Part shown: positions 1-8,031 of the stretch, piece after piece | Layout: the number at the start of each line of letters is the position of its first letter | Position numbering within the stretch: the stretch's first letter is position 1 | Assembly (NCBI GenBank): GCA_964596985.1 | Contig: CAZQWG010000003.1 | Location: 1-64,000, forward strand | Length of the DNA stretch: 64,000 nucleotides | Direction of reading: 5' to 3' | Source of the DNA: GCA-020345945 sp964596985 | GTDB taxonomy: Archaea > Thermoproteota > Bathyarchaeia > RBG-16-48-13 > GCA-020345945 | Translations under genes and position numbers: made by a program | The notes under the pieces: model-generated | What the model saw: the letters and a program-made list of their open reading frames with translations, nothing else | The model's database searches: none | Told to the model about the DNA's origin: nothing

Positions 1-1
1 C

Positions 2-364
2 AGAGGTCCACTCTTCAGCGGGATACTGAACCCATTCCAGCTGATCGCATACTGCTTCGGCGACGGAATGATCTACTTCGTAGCAGGACAATTCTATCGA
101 GAGTATATCTACTATAAGCCACTCTCTTGGCGTCTGACAATAGGTCTGGCAACGTACGTTCTATGCGTCAACTTCTTCCACGCTGGTTTCTACATACCAG
201 GATTGTTCTGGGGAGTTGCTGGGGACTACATAAGATTCGGGCCTCGGTCGGTCAGCTTGGCTAGAAGAGTCTGGCGAATGGCTTACTGGATCCCGGTAGC
301 TTGGTTCCCCAACATCGTCGGAGCCTATCTGGTCGCCACGGCGTTACAGAAATACAAGGTTTAG
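2..364 (+). CDS. Partial membrane protein, possible ECF S component
   Basis: The reading frame is open from the left edge of the window, so the N-terminus is missing; the 98-residue form starting at the ATG at 68 is probably just an internal Met. About 120 residues remain, with at least three hydrophobic stretches rich in aromatic residues and a short basic tail. It ends about 105 bases before the EcfA ATPase gene on the same strand, which together with its small membrane character suggests a substrate-binding S component of an energy-coupling-factor transporter. That role is inference from position; no diagnostic motif is visible. Confidence 0.5.
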   Translation, partial: RGPLFSGILNPFQLIAYCFGDGMIYFVAGQFYREYIYYKPLSWRLTIGLATYVLCVNFFHAGFYIPGLFWGVAGDYIRFGPRSVSLARRVWRMAYWIPVAWFPNIVGAYLVATALQKYKV

Positions 365-374
365 CACCTATCCT

Positions 375-390
375 CCCCTTTCTTTTTTTT
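375..390 (+). terminator. T-tract terminator after the partial membrane gene
   Basis: A pyrimidine-rich stretch ending in eight consecutive T residues lies just after the stop codon. Archaeal RNA polymerase commonly terminates at such T-runs without a hairpin. A possible TATA element (around 404-412) for the following ATPase gene comes next, so the two genes may be separate transcripts. Confidence 0.45.
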
Positions 391-470
391 CTAAGATGGA
401 AAGCTTTTTATTTCATACAGTTCGATGGCAATGACCGTAGTGTGTCTTTGTACAGGGAGATGCATGTCGA

Positions 471-2210
471 TTGTCTCTTGAAGTAAAGGATCTTACAGTA
501 ACGTATACCTATAAGGCAGTACCATTAGAGACGCCTTCGTTGCGAAACGTTAGTTTCAGCGTCAAGAAAGGTGAGAGATTCGGTATACTTGGGCCGACTG
601 GATCGGGAAAAACAACCCTATCTTTGAGTCTCAACAGCTTGGTTCCCAGACAAATACCTGCAGTGGTGAAAGGCAAAATAGTTGTAGACGGTTTCAATAC
701 CGAGGATACCCCGACTAGCACATTGGTTCAACACCTCTCACTCGTCTTCTCAGACCCGGAGTTGGAACTTGTAGAGATACTTGTGGAGGACGACGTAGCA
801 TTCGGACCTGCGAATCTCAACCTCTCTATAGAAGAAATACTTGAAAGATCGGAGTTCGCTATTCGAGCTTGTGGACTGCAGGGATTCGAGAAAAGAACCA
901 CCGGTGACCTTTCAGGGGGAGAGATGCAAAACGTTGCTATAGCAGGCATAATGGCTATGAGGCCGCCTATAATGGTGCTCGATGAACCGGTTACAATGCT
1001 GGACCCGATCGGAAAAGACAGGGTCATCGGCGTCTTGGATGGGATACAGAAAAAATTCGGGACTACAATGATCGTCACCGAGTCTGGAAACGATATCGAA
1101 TACTTCACTAAAATGGTCGACAGAATCGCCGTCCTATACAACGGAGAGATACTGGCGATAGACAGCCCAAAAAAGATCTTCTCCAATCAAAAATTGATGA
1201 GCAAGATCGGAATTAGACCCCCGCAAGTGGCTTCGCTCTTCACTAGTCTTGGCTACGGTGGGAAGCAAGTACCGGTCACCGTTGAAGAAGGGATCACTAG
1301 AATGAGAGATCTACACAAGAAACGAAAAATCAGCTTGAAACGTCGTAGGAAAAAGGCGGGGGCTCAAAGGAGGAGAAAAAGGGATCCCATCATAACCGTC
1401 AAGAACCTGCATCACATCTATCCGCCGAATATCCATGCCTTGAAGGGTGTGAATCTGGAGATCTATAAAGGCGAAATGGTCGGTATTATTGGTCAGAATG
1501 GATCTGGAAAAACAACGTTGTCCTACCACCTGGTAGGTCTGCTGAAACCCACGAATCCTGATGCGACCGTGATGGTTGGCGGGGTAGACGCAGGTAATAA
1601 GAAGACCTCTCTCAATGAGGTTATCCAGGTCATCAACTACGCATTCCAGAGACCTGACGCCCAGCTGTCCCAAGAAACAGTCTGGGACGAAGTGTTGGTA
1701 GGTCTTAAACTCATGAAACTCTCAGACGAAGAGGCTGAGAAGCGGGCAGAAGCAGCCCTAAAGACACTTGGGATAGAAGATCAGAAGGAAGTGCCTATCA
1801 TCCAGGCGAGCCTCGATCTAAAACGGTTCACTACCATATCCAGTCTACTAGCTTTGAACCCAAAGATCCTCATACTAGATGAGCCGACAAATGGACTGGA
1901 CTACGATGGAGGAAAGAGGGTCATGGAGACGGCCAGCACCCTTAACAAGAAAAAGGGTATGACACTAATCATCATCACACATAACATGGAGCTGATCGCC
2001 GAGTACACGGAACGCCTAGTGGTGATGAAAGACGGGAATGTCCTCCTGGACGGCCCAACGGCAGAAGTCTTCAGTCAACCCGACATTCTCAAGAAAGCCA
2101 ACATATACCCGCCGCAGGTCGCCCGTGTCTTCCAAGGAATGTCCAATGAAGGATACCCGCCAAACGTACTACTTCCTAAGCAAGCAAAGACCATGTTAGA
2201 GGTGAAATAG
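471..2210 (+). CDS. ecfA: ECF transporter ATPase, two fused ABC domains (EcfA1-EcfA2)
   Basis: Energises uptake of vitamins or metals by an ECF transporter on the cytoplasmic face of the membrane. Two ABC ATPase domains (about residues 1-275 and 307-579) that are separate proteins in most ECF systems are fused here by a strongly basic linker (about 281-306). Walker A motifs lie at 41-49 and 341-349 and Walker B motifs at 167-173 and 466-472. Domain 1 keeps LSGGE (147-151) but has Ser94 at the Q-loop position and Asn207 at the switch-His position. Domain 2 keeps Gln393 and His504 but has ASLDL (446-450) where the signature should be. One of the two composite ATP sites should therefore be inactive. 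The start is TTG at 471 behind a purine-rich GGGAGATG; no in-frame ATG fits. The stop codon abuts the ATG of the EcfT gene. Confidence 0.92.
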   Translation: MSLEVKDLTVTYTYKAVPLETPSLRNVSFSVKKGERFGILGPTGSGKTTLSLSLNSLVPRQIPAVVKGKIVVDGFNTEDTPTSTLVQHLSLVFSDPELELVEILVEDDVAFGPANLNLSIEEILERSEFAIRACGLQGFEKRTTGDLSGGEMQNVAIAGIMAMRPPIMVLDEPVTMLDPIGKDRVIGVLDGIQKKFGTTMIVTESGNDIEYFTKMVDRIAVLYNGEILAIDSPKKIFSNQKLMSKIGIRPPQVASLFTSLGYGGKQVPVTVEEGITRMRDLHKKRKISLKRRRKKAGAQRRRKRDPIITVKNLHHIYPPNIHALKGVNLEIYKGEMVGIIGQNGSGKTTLSYHLVGLLKPTNPDATVMVGGVDAGNKKTSLNEVIQVINYAFQRPDAQLSQETVWDEVLVGLKLMKLSDEEAEKRAEAALKTLGIEDQKEVPIIQASLDLKRFTTISSLLALNPKILILDEPTNGLDYDGGKRVMETASTLNKKKGMTLIIITHNMELIAEYTERLVVMKDGNVLLDGPTAEVFSQPDILKKANIYPPQVARVFQGMSNEGYPPNVLLPKQAKTMLEVK

Positions 2211-3050
2211 ATGTCTACAAGAGCAAAATTCGAGTACGAATGGAGAGATACCTGGGTTCACCGTATGCATCCGATTCCGAAGCTCTCACTGTTTGCCGCT
2301 ATGGGGGCATTCGCTTCGATATGGATGGACTTCAGATACAGCCTCGTCCTGCTGGTAGTCGCACTGTTTCTATGGCATGTTAGCGGGGTACCGAAGGCGT
2401 GGAGACCATTCCCCTTCCTTTTCGCGATGGGAACAGAGTGGTCGGCAATCATCCTCATCATGCCGTTCTTGGCTACAAGCTACAAAGTGCTACCTCTGGA
2501 TTACGCGACGACCGTAGTCCTCGACTTGGGTGTAGTTCCCCTTCTCAACCAGAGAATGGTGTACACCTACGGATCTATATGGTGGATTGTACGTGACTTC
2601 ATCAGGTACTATTGCGTGGTGACGTCAGCACTAACCATGTACTATACGACATCAGTTCCTAACGTAGCTCAAGTGTTCCTAGGCTTTCGGATACCCCACA
2701 TCATAACCTTCGCTCTGATAGCGACCTACAGGTTCTTCCCAGTGTTCATCCGACTCGCTTCTGATGTGGTGAACTCATTGAGGCTTCGAGGATGGGAGTC
2801 TTCGAGGAACCCGGTTACGCTCGTAAAACGGATAGTCCCCATGATGACGCCGGTATGTCGACAATTCCTGATAGCAGTCGATCAGGTTAACCTGTCCGTC
2901 GTGAACAGAGCCTTCGGTGCCTACCCAAAGAGACCGCACAAGAGGCTGCCGATGAGCCTGGTGGACTGGGTAATCACGATTGTTCCATGGATACTGTGGA
3001 CAATAGCGTTCTACCTAGTCATAACGCCGCCATACTACGGGAATCTCTAG
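2211..3050 (+). CDS. ecfT: ECF transporter transmembrane subunit EcfT, copy 1
   Basis: Membrane scaffold that couples ATP hydrolysis by EcfA to movement of the S component. The 279-residue protein opens with a conserved YEWR-x-T-x2-HR-x-HP segment, has several hydrophobic helices, and carries the sequence RLRGWE at about residue 192, matching the conserved Arg-Gly coupling-helix motif of EcfT proteins. Its ATG directly follows the EcfA stop codon, so the two are cotranscribed and probably translationally coupled. The next gene is a clear paralog. Confidence 0.9.
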   Translation: MSTRAKFEYEWRDTWVHRMHPIPKLSLFAAMGAFASIWMDFRYSLVLLVVALFLWHVSGVPKAWRPFPFLFAMGTEWSAIILIMPFLATSYKVLPLDYATTVVLDLGVVPLLNQRMVYTYGSIWWIVRDFIRYYCVVTSALTMYYTTSVPNVAQVFLGFRIPHIITFALIATYRFFPVFIRLASDVVNSLRLRGWESSRNPVTLVKRIVPMMTPVCRQFLIAVDQVNLSVVNRAFGAYPKRPHKRLPMSLVDWVITIVPWILWTIAFYLVITPPYYGNL

Positions 3051-3067
3051 GGATATTCTCCCTCCCT

Positions 3068-3076
3068 CTTTTTTCT
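3068..3076 (+). terminator. T-tract after ecfT copy 1
   Basis: A CT-rich stretch with a run of T residues shortly after the stop codon fits an archaeal intrinsic terminator. It suggests that the second EcfT gene, 158 bases downstream, has its own promoter. Confidence 0.35.
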
Positions 3077-3207
3077 TAAGTTTAGAGTGTTGTTCAACCC
3101 ATCAATTTTACAGGTAAAACATAGCTAGGGCAACGACCGTAATCTACTTATTTTGAATGGTATTGAGAGGAGGAAAGAGAGACCTTACGGTATCGGAGTG
3201 ACTCAAT

Positions 3208-4041
3208 GTGAAGCTCGGATACGAATGGAGAAATACCCCCCTCCATAGGTTGCATCCGCTTACAAAGATTACCGTCTTCTTCACGATTGGAACTGTCTTT
3301 TCCACGTGGATGGATTTCAGATACTCGCTGATCGGTTTTACTCTTGCCCTGGCGCTATACCGCATAGGTAAGGTTCCCAGGGGCTGGATGAAGGTTCTTC
3401 TCGCGACAATCGTGGCCGGGTGGACCGCGATAATCCTATGGCTTCCATTCCAGAGTGTTCCAGGAATTTTCAAAGTACTGCCCGAAGAGTATGCTCTGAC
3501 CCCGATTCTAGACTTGGGGATTATACCTTGGCTTGGCCGTGCTGTCTACACCTATGGTACGGTATGGATTTATTTGAACCGGTTGCTCAAGAGTTTCACC
3601 CTAACAACGTTATCGATGACACTGATTTTTACGACGTCCCCCTCCGATATGACTCAAATGTTGATGCATCTGGGTGTCCCAAACGTGGTTTCCTTTTCAT
3701 TCATGACTTTCTTCAGATTCTCAAGAGTCATGTCAAAGGCGGCGACAGTTATTGTAGATTCCTATCGTCTGAGGGGATGGGAAGGTGCGAAAAGTCGAAA
3801 TCCCCTCAAGTATGCAAAGGAGATGGCACCTGTTTTGAAAGGTATAGGGCTACAATTTATGGCAACCACTACCACGCTCACGGTTGCGGTGTCAAACAGA
3901 GGTTTCGGGGCTCAGAGAAGGGTACCCCATAAGAGGATGGAGCTCCCCATCGTTGAGAAAGGGGTTATGGTGTTCTCCGTTATTGTTGCGACGATACTAT
4001 GCCTTCTCTGCCTTTTCCCTCCTTATCTTGGACAAATATAG
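3208..4041 (+). CDS. ecfT: ECF transporter transmembrane subunit EcfT, copy 2
   Basis: A 277-residue paralog of the preceding EcfT, sharing the N-terminal YEWR-x-T-x2-HR-x-HP segment, a WMDFRYSL block at about residue 33 and the RLRGWE coupling motif. It starts at GTG 3208 with GGAGTG about seven bases upstream. Having two EcfT subunits beside a single fused EcfA suggests either alternative complexes serving different S components or a hetero-EcfT complex; the sequence alone cannot decide. It converges on the pyrophosphatase gene. Confidence 0.88.
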   Translation: MKLGYEWRNTPLHRLHPLTKITVFFTIGTVFSTWMDFRYSLIGFTLALALYRIGKVPRGWMKVLLATIVAGWTAIILWLPFQSVPGIFKVLPEEYALTPILDLGIIPWLGRAVYTYGTVWIYLNRLLKSFTLTTLSMTLIFTTSPSDMTQMLMHLGVPNVVSFSFMTFFRFSRVMSKAATVIVDSYRLRGWEGAKSRNPLKYAKEMAPVLKGIGLQFMATTTTLTVAVSNRGFGAQRRVPHKRMELPIVEKGVMVFSVIVATILCLLCLFPPYLGQI

Positions 4042-4089
4042 CGTACTCGGTAGAACGAGAGCATCTGAACTACTATCTGCGTGTTCTTC

Positions 4090-5025
4090 TCACGGCGTTT
4101 CCTTAAAGGCCTTCTCGAGTGGCGGTACGACCTGCTTCTTCCGCGACATCACTCCGTCGAGGTATATTGCCTGATCCTGTAGAGTTTTGCCGAACGCTTT
4201 TTCCGGTATGTCGAGCTTTTGACCAACTAGGAGTAGTTCGCTGTCTCCTCTCATTATGTCCGTTATCATCAGAATCATCGCTGTCCATTGGTTCTCGGTT
4301 CTGGTTCTCTCCATCTCTTGAATCATCTCTTCTCTCATAGGTTTGGCATCGTCGAAGTCGGCAATTTCAAGTGCGCCGATTCCAACCCTGTTTCCGCTGA
4401 ACTCGTATTCTTTCAGGTCTCCCCTGACGATCTGCCTTACACTTTTTCCTTTCAGATCGCACTTGGCTCGCATGACTTTTGAGCCGAATCTCTGGATGTC
4501 CAGCCCGGCCTCCTTGGCTAGCTTCTTCGCCGTCTCTCTGTCTAGGTCTGTCGTTGTGGGGGACTTGAACATGACTGTGTCAGATAGGATACCTGAAAGC
4601 AGGAGGCTTGCCGTCTTACTATTCATCTTCACATTGTTGGCGGCGAATTCGCTGGCTACTATGGTGGACGTGCTGCCGACGGGTTGAGCGTTGAATCTTA
4701 TCGGATACGCAGTCTTCATTCCGCCCAGCCTATGGTGATCGATTATCTCTAGGATCTCTGCGTTCTCTATGCCGTCAACTGCTTGTCCAACCTCGTTGTG
4801 GTCGACTAAAATTACTTTCTTGCCTGCAGCATTCTCTAGAAGTTCGGGTATGTCGGTCTTAAAGTAGTTCAGAATAAAGTTGGTCTCATTGTTCGTCTCT
4901 CCGGCACGCATCCCCTTTGCTTCCCGGTTTCCTGTCCTGTTCTTCAGTTCTGCGTATGCGATTGCAGAACAGATCGAGTCTGTGTCCGGATTCTTGTGTC
5001 CGACTACAAATATTGTGTCAGTCAG
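4090..5025 (-). CDS. ppaC: Manganese-dependent inorganic pyrophosphatase (family II, DHH)
   Basis: Hydrolyses pyrophosphate to phosphate in the cytoplasm, pulling biosynthetic reactions forward. The frame encodes GHKNPDTDS near the N-terminus, a VDHNE segment and the DHH motif in IIDHHRLGG, followed by the C-terminal DHHA2-like domain. An ATG exists only at 4911, which would delete the catalytic GHKNPDTDS. Upstream of it the frame is open to a stop at 5074-5076 but contains no ATG, GTG or TTG. The best start is CTG at 5025, which gives 311 residues (the usual family length) and follows a GGGAAGGGG purine tract by about six bases. ATT or ATA just upstream are alternatives. It lies downstream of nikR on the same strand. 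Confidence 0.88.
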   Translation of the reverse strand: MTDTIFVVGHKNPDTDSICSAIAYAELKNRTGNREAKGMRAGETNNETNFILNYFKTDIPELLENAAGKKVILVDHNEVGQAVDGIENAEILEIIDHHRLGGMKTAYPIRFNAQPVGSTSTIVASEFAANNVKMNSKTASLLLSGILSDTVMFKSPTTTDLDRETAKKLAKEAGLDIQRFGSKVMRAKCDLKGKSVRQIVRGDLKEYEFSGNRVGIGALEIADFDDAKPMREEMIQEMERTRTENQWTAMILMITDIMRGDSELLLVGQKLDIPEKAFGKTLQDQAIYLDGVMSRKKQVVPPLEKAFKETP

Positions 5026-5137
5026 AATTATCCCCTTCCCTACGATGTTGGCTTGATGACCCGAGGATGTTCTTTAGCGTTTCTCCTATGACTTGTTTCA
5101 GTTCAAGGGACTTGAGGTGGGTCCTGTTGTTCAAGGA

Positions 5138-5551
5138 TCAGACAGTCACGATGGCGAGTTTGAGTTGCCTGACCCCCCTCCTTGTCTTGAGCTCCTCTGA
5201 GAGTTCTTTGATGTCGTCTGCTTTTCCCCGGGTTGCGATGATCTCGAGGCAGTTCTCCCTGTCGAGATGTACGTGCATCGAGGAGATCACTATCTCTGCG
5301 TGTTCGTGCTGTACCTGGGTTATCTCTTTCTCCAGTCCTTTGGCATCGTGACTGTATATCATGACTATTGCCCCAACCCCGAAACCCATCTTCTCACACA
5401 TCCACTTCGATTCCGTAACGAGATCCCGCATCACGGCCTGGATCGCCTTCGAACGGTCCTCGTAGCCTACACGCTTCGCAGCCTCATCGAACTTCCTGAG
5501 CAACTCTGGGGGGACTGAAACGCTAATCCTTGAAACACCTTTCTTTACCAA
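5138..5551 (-). CDS. nikR: Nickel-responsive regulator NikR
   Basis: Ribbon-helix-helix repressor that binds operator DNA when loaded with nickel. The N-terminal strand and helices (about residues 6-48) match RHH DNA-binding folds. The C-terminal ACT-like domain carries the nickel ligands with NikR spacing: His82, His93, His95 and Cys101, equivalent to His76, His87, His89 and Cys95 of the E. coli protein. The 137-residue length is typical. The start is TTG at 5551; an in-frame stop lies eight codons upstream and no ATG is available. A NikR-type inverted repeat lies upstream in the divergent promoter region, implying control of the neighbouring S-component gene and perhaps autoregulation. Confidence 0.95.
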   Translation of the reverse strand: MVKKGVSRISVSVPPELLRKFDEAAKRVGYEDRSKAIQAVMRDLVTESKWMCEKMGFGVGAIVMIYSHDAKGLEKEITQVQHEHAEIVISSMHVHLDRENCLEIIATRGKADDIKELSEELKTRRGVRQLKLAIVTV

Positions 5552-5591
5552 TTCGTAGTCCCACTCATAATCTCATGGTGCGAAGAGATAG

Positions 5592-5605
5592 AAATATTTT
5601 TATAC
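5592..5605 (-). promoter_or_regulatory. Probable TATA box of nikR
   Basis: On the minus strand this reads as a TATAAAAATATTT-like element 42-54 bases upstream of the nikR TTG start, which is plausible spacing for an archaeal promoter with a short leader. Confidence 0.45.
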
Positions 5606-5612
5606 CGACCCC

Positions 5613-5642
5613 AGTATTACCAAGAATAAAATTAGTAATACT
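5613..5642 (+). promoter_or_regulatory. NikR-type operator
   Basis: A perfect inverted repeat, AGTATTAC, then 14 bases, then GTAATACT. The core GTATTAC-N14-GTAATAC differs by one base per arm from GTGTTAC-N13/14-GTAACAC, a NikR consensus described in comparative genomics of bacteria and archaea. It lies between nikR and the divergent S-component gene, starting 32 bases before the latter's ATG, and its AT-rich spacer could include the TATA element (around 5624-5632). Occupation by NikR would block that promoter. Confidence 0.8.
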
Positions 5643-5673
5643 AGTTTCTAGAAACATATTCAGGTGATCATTA

Positions 5674-6225
5674 ATGGTCTATTTTACTAGTCGAGATATC
5701 GCTGCTATCTCTATGAGTGCTGCAATTTGGTCTGTCCTCAACGTGACGTTATCTCCCATTTTCTGGCAGATGACTCATCTCCCATTTTTATGTGACCTTA
5801 TCGGTTTTGCCTGCCTGGTACTTGTGACATGGTGGACGAGAAAACTCGGTACAGCTTCCTTGACGGGCATCATTGCCACAGCAATCAACCTATTCCTTCG
5901 TCCCAGCGCGCTACATTTCTCAGGCTTCACCGCTGCAAGTATTTTCTTTGATATTGTGTCGAGAGCCATCGGATACCACGTCCTATTCACTGATAATTCC
6001 CTTCGTCGTCTCATAGGATTGGTTGGCTTATCGTTGATGTCTGGGGCTGTTGCCGGATCGATCATCGGCTCCTTTTTCATGGACCCTGGGGTCCTCTCCA
6101 GAATAGGGGGTTTCCTATTCTTTGTGTGCCTACACTCGACCGGGGGAATAATCGGTGGGACGCTTGGTTTTGTCCTTGTGAAGGCGCTTGAGAGCCGAAA
6201 GGTAGTCCCCCTCCCGGAGACTTGA
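5674..6225 (+). CDS. Putative ECF S component under NikR control (nickel?)
   Basis: A 183-residue integral membrane protein with about five or six hydrophobic helices and an N-terminal segment (SRDIAAISMSAAIWSVLNV) resembling ECF S-component openings. It lacks the N-terminal Met-His of NikM/CbiM nickel and cobalt components, so it is not a standard nickel S component. Several histidines (in WQMTHLPF, LHFSGF, YHVLF and CLHSTGG) lie in or near membrane helices and could bind metal. The NikR-like operator overlaps its promoter, and a GGTGA ribosome site sits about seven bases before the ATG. The nickel role is inferred from regulation; it probably shares the EcfA-EcfT module upstream. Confidence 0.72.
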   Translation: MVYFTSRDIAAISMSAAIWSVLNVTLSPIFWQMTHLPFLCDLIGFACLVLVTWWTRKLGTASLTGIIATAINLFLRPSALHFSGFTAASIFFDIVSRAIGYHVLFTDNSLRRLIGLVGLSLMSGAVAGSIIGSFFMDPGVLSRIGGFLFFVCLHSTGGIIGGTLGFVLVKALESRKVVPLPET

Positions 6226-6462
6226 TCCCCGGAACTAAGCAGTAGTACGACGTTCCGCAGATGGGTTGAATCACGGTTGGTTTAGACATCAATTCATAGA
6301 TTCACGGTTTCCACACCGGACTTCGCTAAGACCCGTATGCGTTCTCGTTCTTAATCGTGACTGGCAATGAATAATCCTGATTGCAAGTCCATTCTGTCTT
6401 TCGGAATCATAAAGCTATTCTTGTCAGACAGCGGAACAGTCGAGATGTAGGATGCGACCGGG

Positions 6463-7968
6463 TTGAAAATCGTTACAGGCTCCATATCACACGAGACTAA
6501 TACCTTCTCGAATGTGAAGACTGGGCTCGAGAAGTTCAAGGACCGAATTTTTCTGCTGGGGGAAGAGATGTTCGAGGCCCTAGCTGGTAAGCGTACGATA
6601 GGCTCTGCCTTCATGAGGGTTGCGGAGGAAGAAGGCTTCGAGCTTATTCCGAGTATATGGGCCGGGGCAACACCCCAAGGGCTGGTTACCGATGAGGCGT
6701 TTGACTACATGTTAGGAAGAATCATCGATGTAACCAAGTCTGCTGGACAGATAGATGGGGTTCTTCTCCATCTCCATGGGGCCATGGTTGTCGAGAGTCA
6801 CGATGACCCTGAGGGCTATGTATTCGAGTCGATCAGAGAAATAGTCGGAAGGAAGGTTCCGATCGTCTCGACGCTTGATCTCCACGCTAATATATCGCAA
6901 CAGATGATCGACGAGGCGGATGTGCTCGTCGGCTACGACTGCTACCCACACACCGATCGGTATGAGCGGGGGCTTGAGGCCGCTCGAATAATGGCTGGCA
7001 TCCTCCAAGGTAGAATCACCCCGACAATGGCCATGGAGAAACCCCTGATGATGCCTTCCACGCAGAGGCAGAAGACCGGCTACTACCCGATGAACGCCCT
7101 GCTTGACTTGGCTCATAAGATGGAGGAAGATGAACGTGTTGTCAATGTCACCGTTGCAGCTGGCTATCCTTTTGCAGACATCGAGCACGCGGGCATGTCG
7201 ATGGTTGTAACTACAAACAATGACCTTGACCTAGCAATAGAGAAGGCAAAGGAACTTTCACAGCTTGCTTGGCGTCTTCGCCGTCACTTTCTAGCAGAAG
7301 TGGTTCCCGTACATGAAGCGGTAGCTGAGGCAATACAGGCATCGTCGGGGCCTGTTGTCCTTGCGGACCATGCAGACAATCCAGGAGGCGGTGCTCCATG
7401 CGACGGTACCGTGATCCTCGGGGAACTCCTCAGTAAAAGTGCTGAGAACGCAGTCGTGGCACTGATAGCAGACCCTGAGGTTGTGGACAGGGCGATCAAG
7501 GCAGGAAGGGGAAAGACGATATCCCTGAAGATCGGTGGAAAGACTGACAGGCTTCACGGGAAACCTCTCGAAGTGACAGGCGAGGTTAAGGTCATCTCCG
7601 ACGGCAGGTTCATCAGTAAGGGTCCTATGGGAACCGGCATGGAGGTTGACCTCGGTCGAACCGTCGTATTCCAATCCGGTGGTATAGACATTATCGTTAC
7701 TGAGAAGAGATTTCAGCCGACCACTCTGGAGCTGTATCGGAGTCTGGGAATCGAACCTACGGAGAAGAAGATCATCGTAGTCAAGTCTGCCGTGCATTTC
7801 AGGGCTTCTCACGAGCCGATTGCCAAGAAGATCATAGAAGTCGACGCTCCAGGCATACATAGTGCCCGCCTCTCTGCGTTCCGATACAGGAAGCTCCGGC
7901 GTCCAATATTCCCTCTTGACCCGGAATTGCTCGGAATCGCCGAATTGAGGAAATCTCTCTCCGACTAG
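6463..7968 (+). CDS. M81 family metallopeptidase (MlrC-like)
   Basis: Member of the MlrC/DUF1485 family, named for microcystinase C, predicted zinc hydrolases acting on small peptides or amides; the natural substrate here is unknown. The N-terminus (KIVTGSISHETNTFS) and the central HGAMVVESHDDPEG and TLDLHANIS blocks with their His and Asp residues are characteristic, and the 501-residue length is normal. The start is TTG at 6463, since an in-frame stop lies four codons upstream. It stands alone on the plus strand, followed 63 bases later by a radical SAM gene. The 237-base region upstream shows no clear element. Confidence 0.85.
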   Translation: MKIVTGSISHETNTFSNVKTGLEKFKDRIFLLGEEMFEALAGKRTIGSAFMRVAEEEGFELIPSIWAGATPQGLVTDEAFDYMLGRIIDVTKSAGQIDGVLLHLHGAMVVESHDDPEGYVFESIREIVGRKVPIVSTLDLHANISQQMIDEADVLVGYDCYPHTDRYERGLEAARIMAGILQGRITPTMAMEKPLMMPSTQRQKTGYYPMNALLDLAHKMEEDERVVNVTVAAGYPFADIEHAGMSMVVTTNNDLDLAIEKAKELSQLAWRLRRHFLAEVVPVHEAVAEAIQASSGPVVLADHADNPGGGAPCDGTVILGELLSKSAENAVVALIADPEVVDRAIKAGRGKTISLKIGGKTDRLHGKPLEVTGEVKVISDGRFISKGPMGTGMEVDLGRTVVFQSGGIDIIVTEKRFQPTTLELYRSLGIEPTEKKIIVVKSAVHFRASHEPIAKKIIEVDAPGIHSARLSAFRYRKLRRPIFPLDPELLGIAELRKSLSD

Positions 7969-8031
7969 CGCTGACCGGCGGGTTCACGAGACACTTATCT
8001 CCATCCCTTCCCATAATTATCTGAATCCTCC

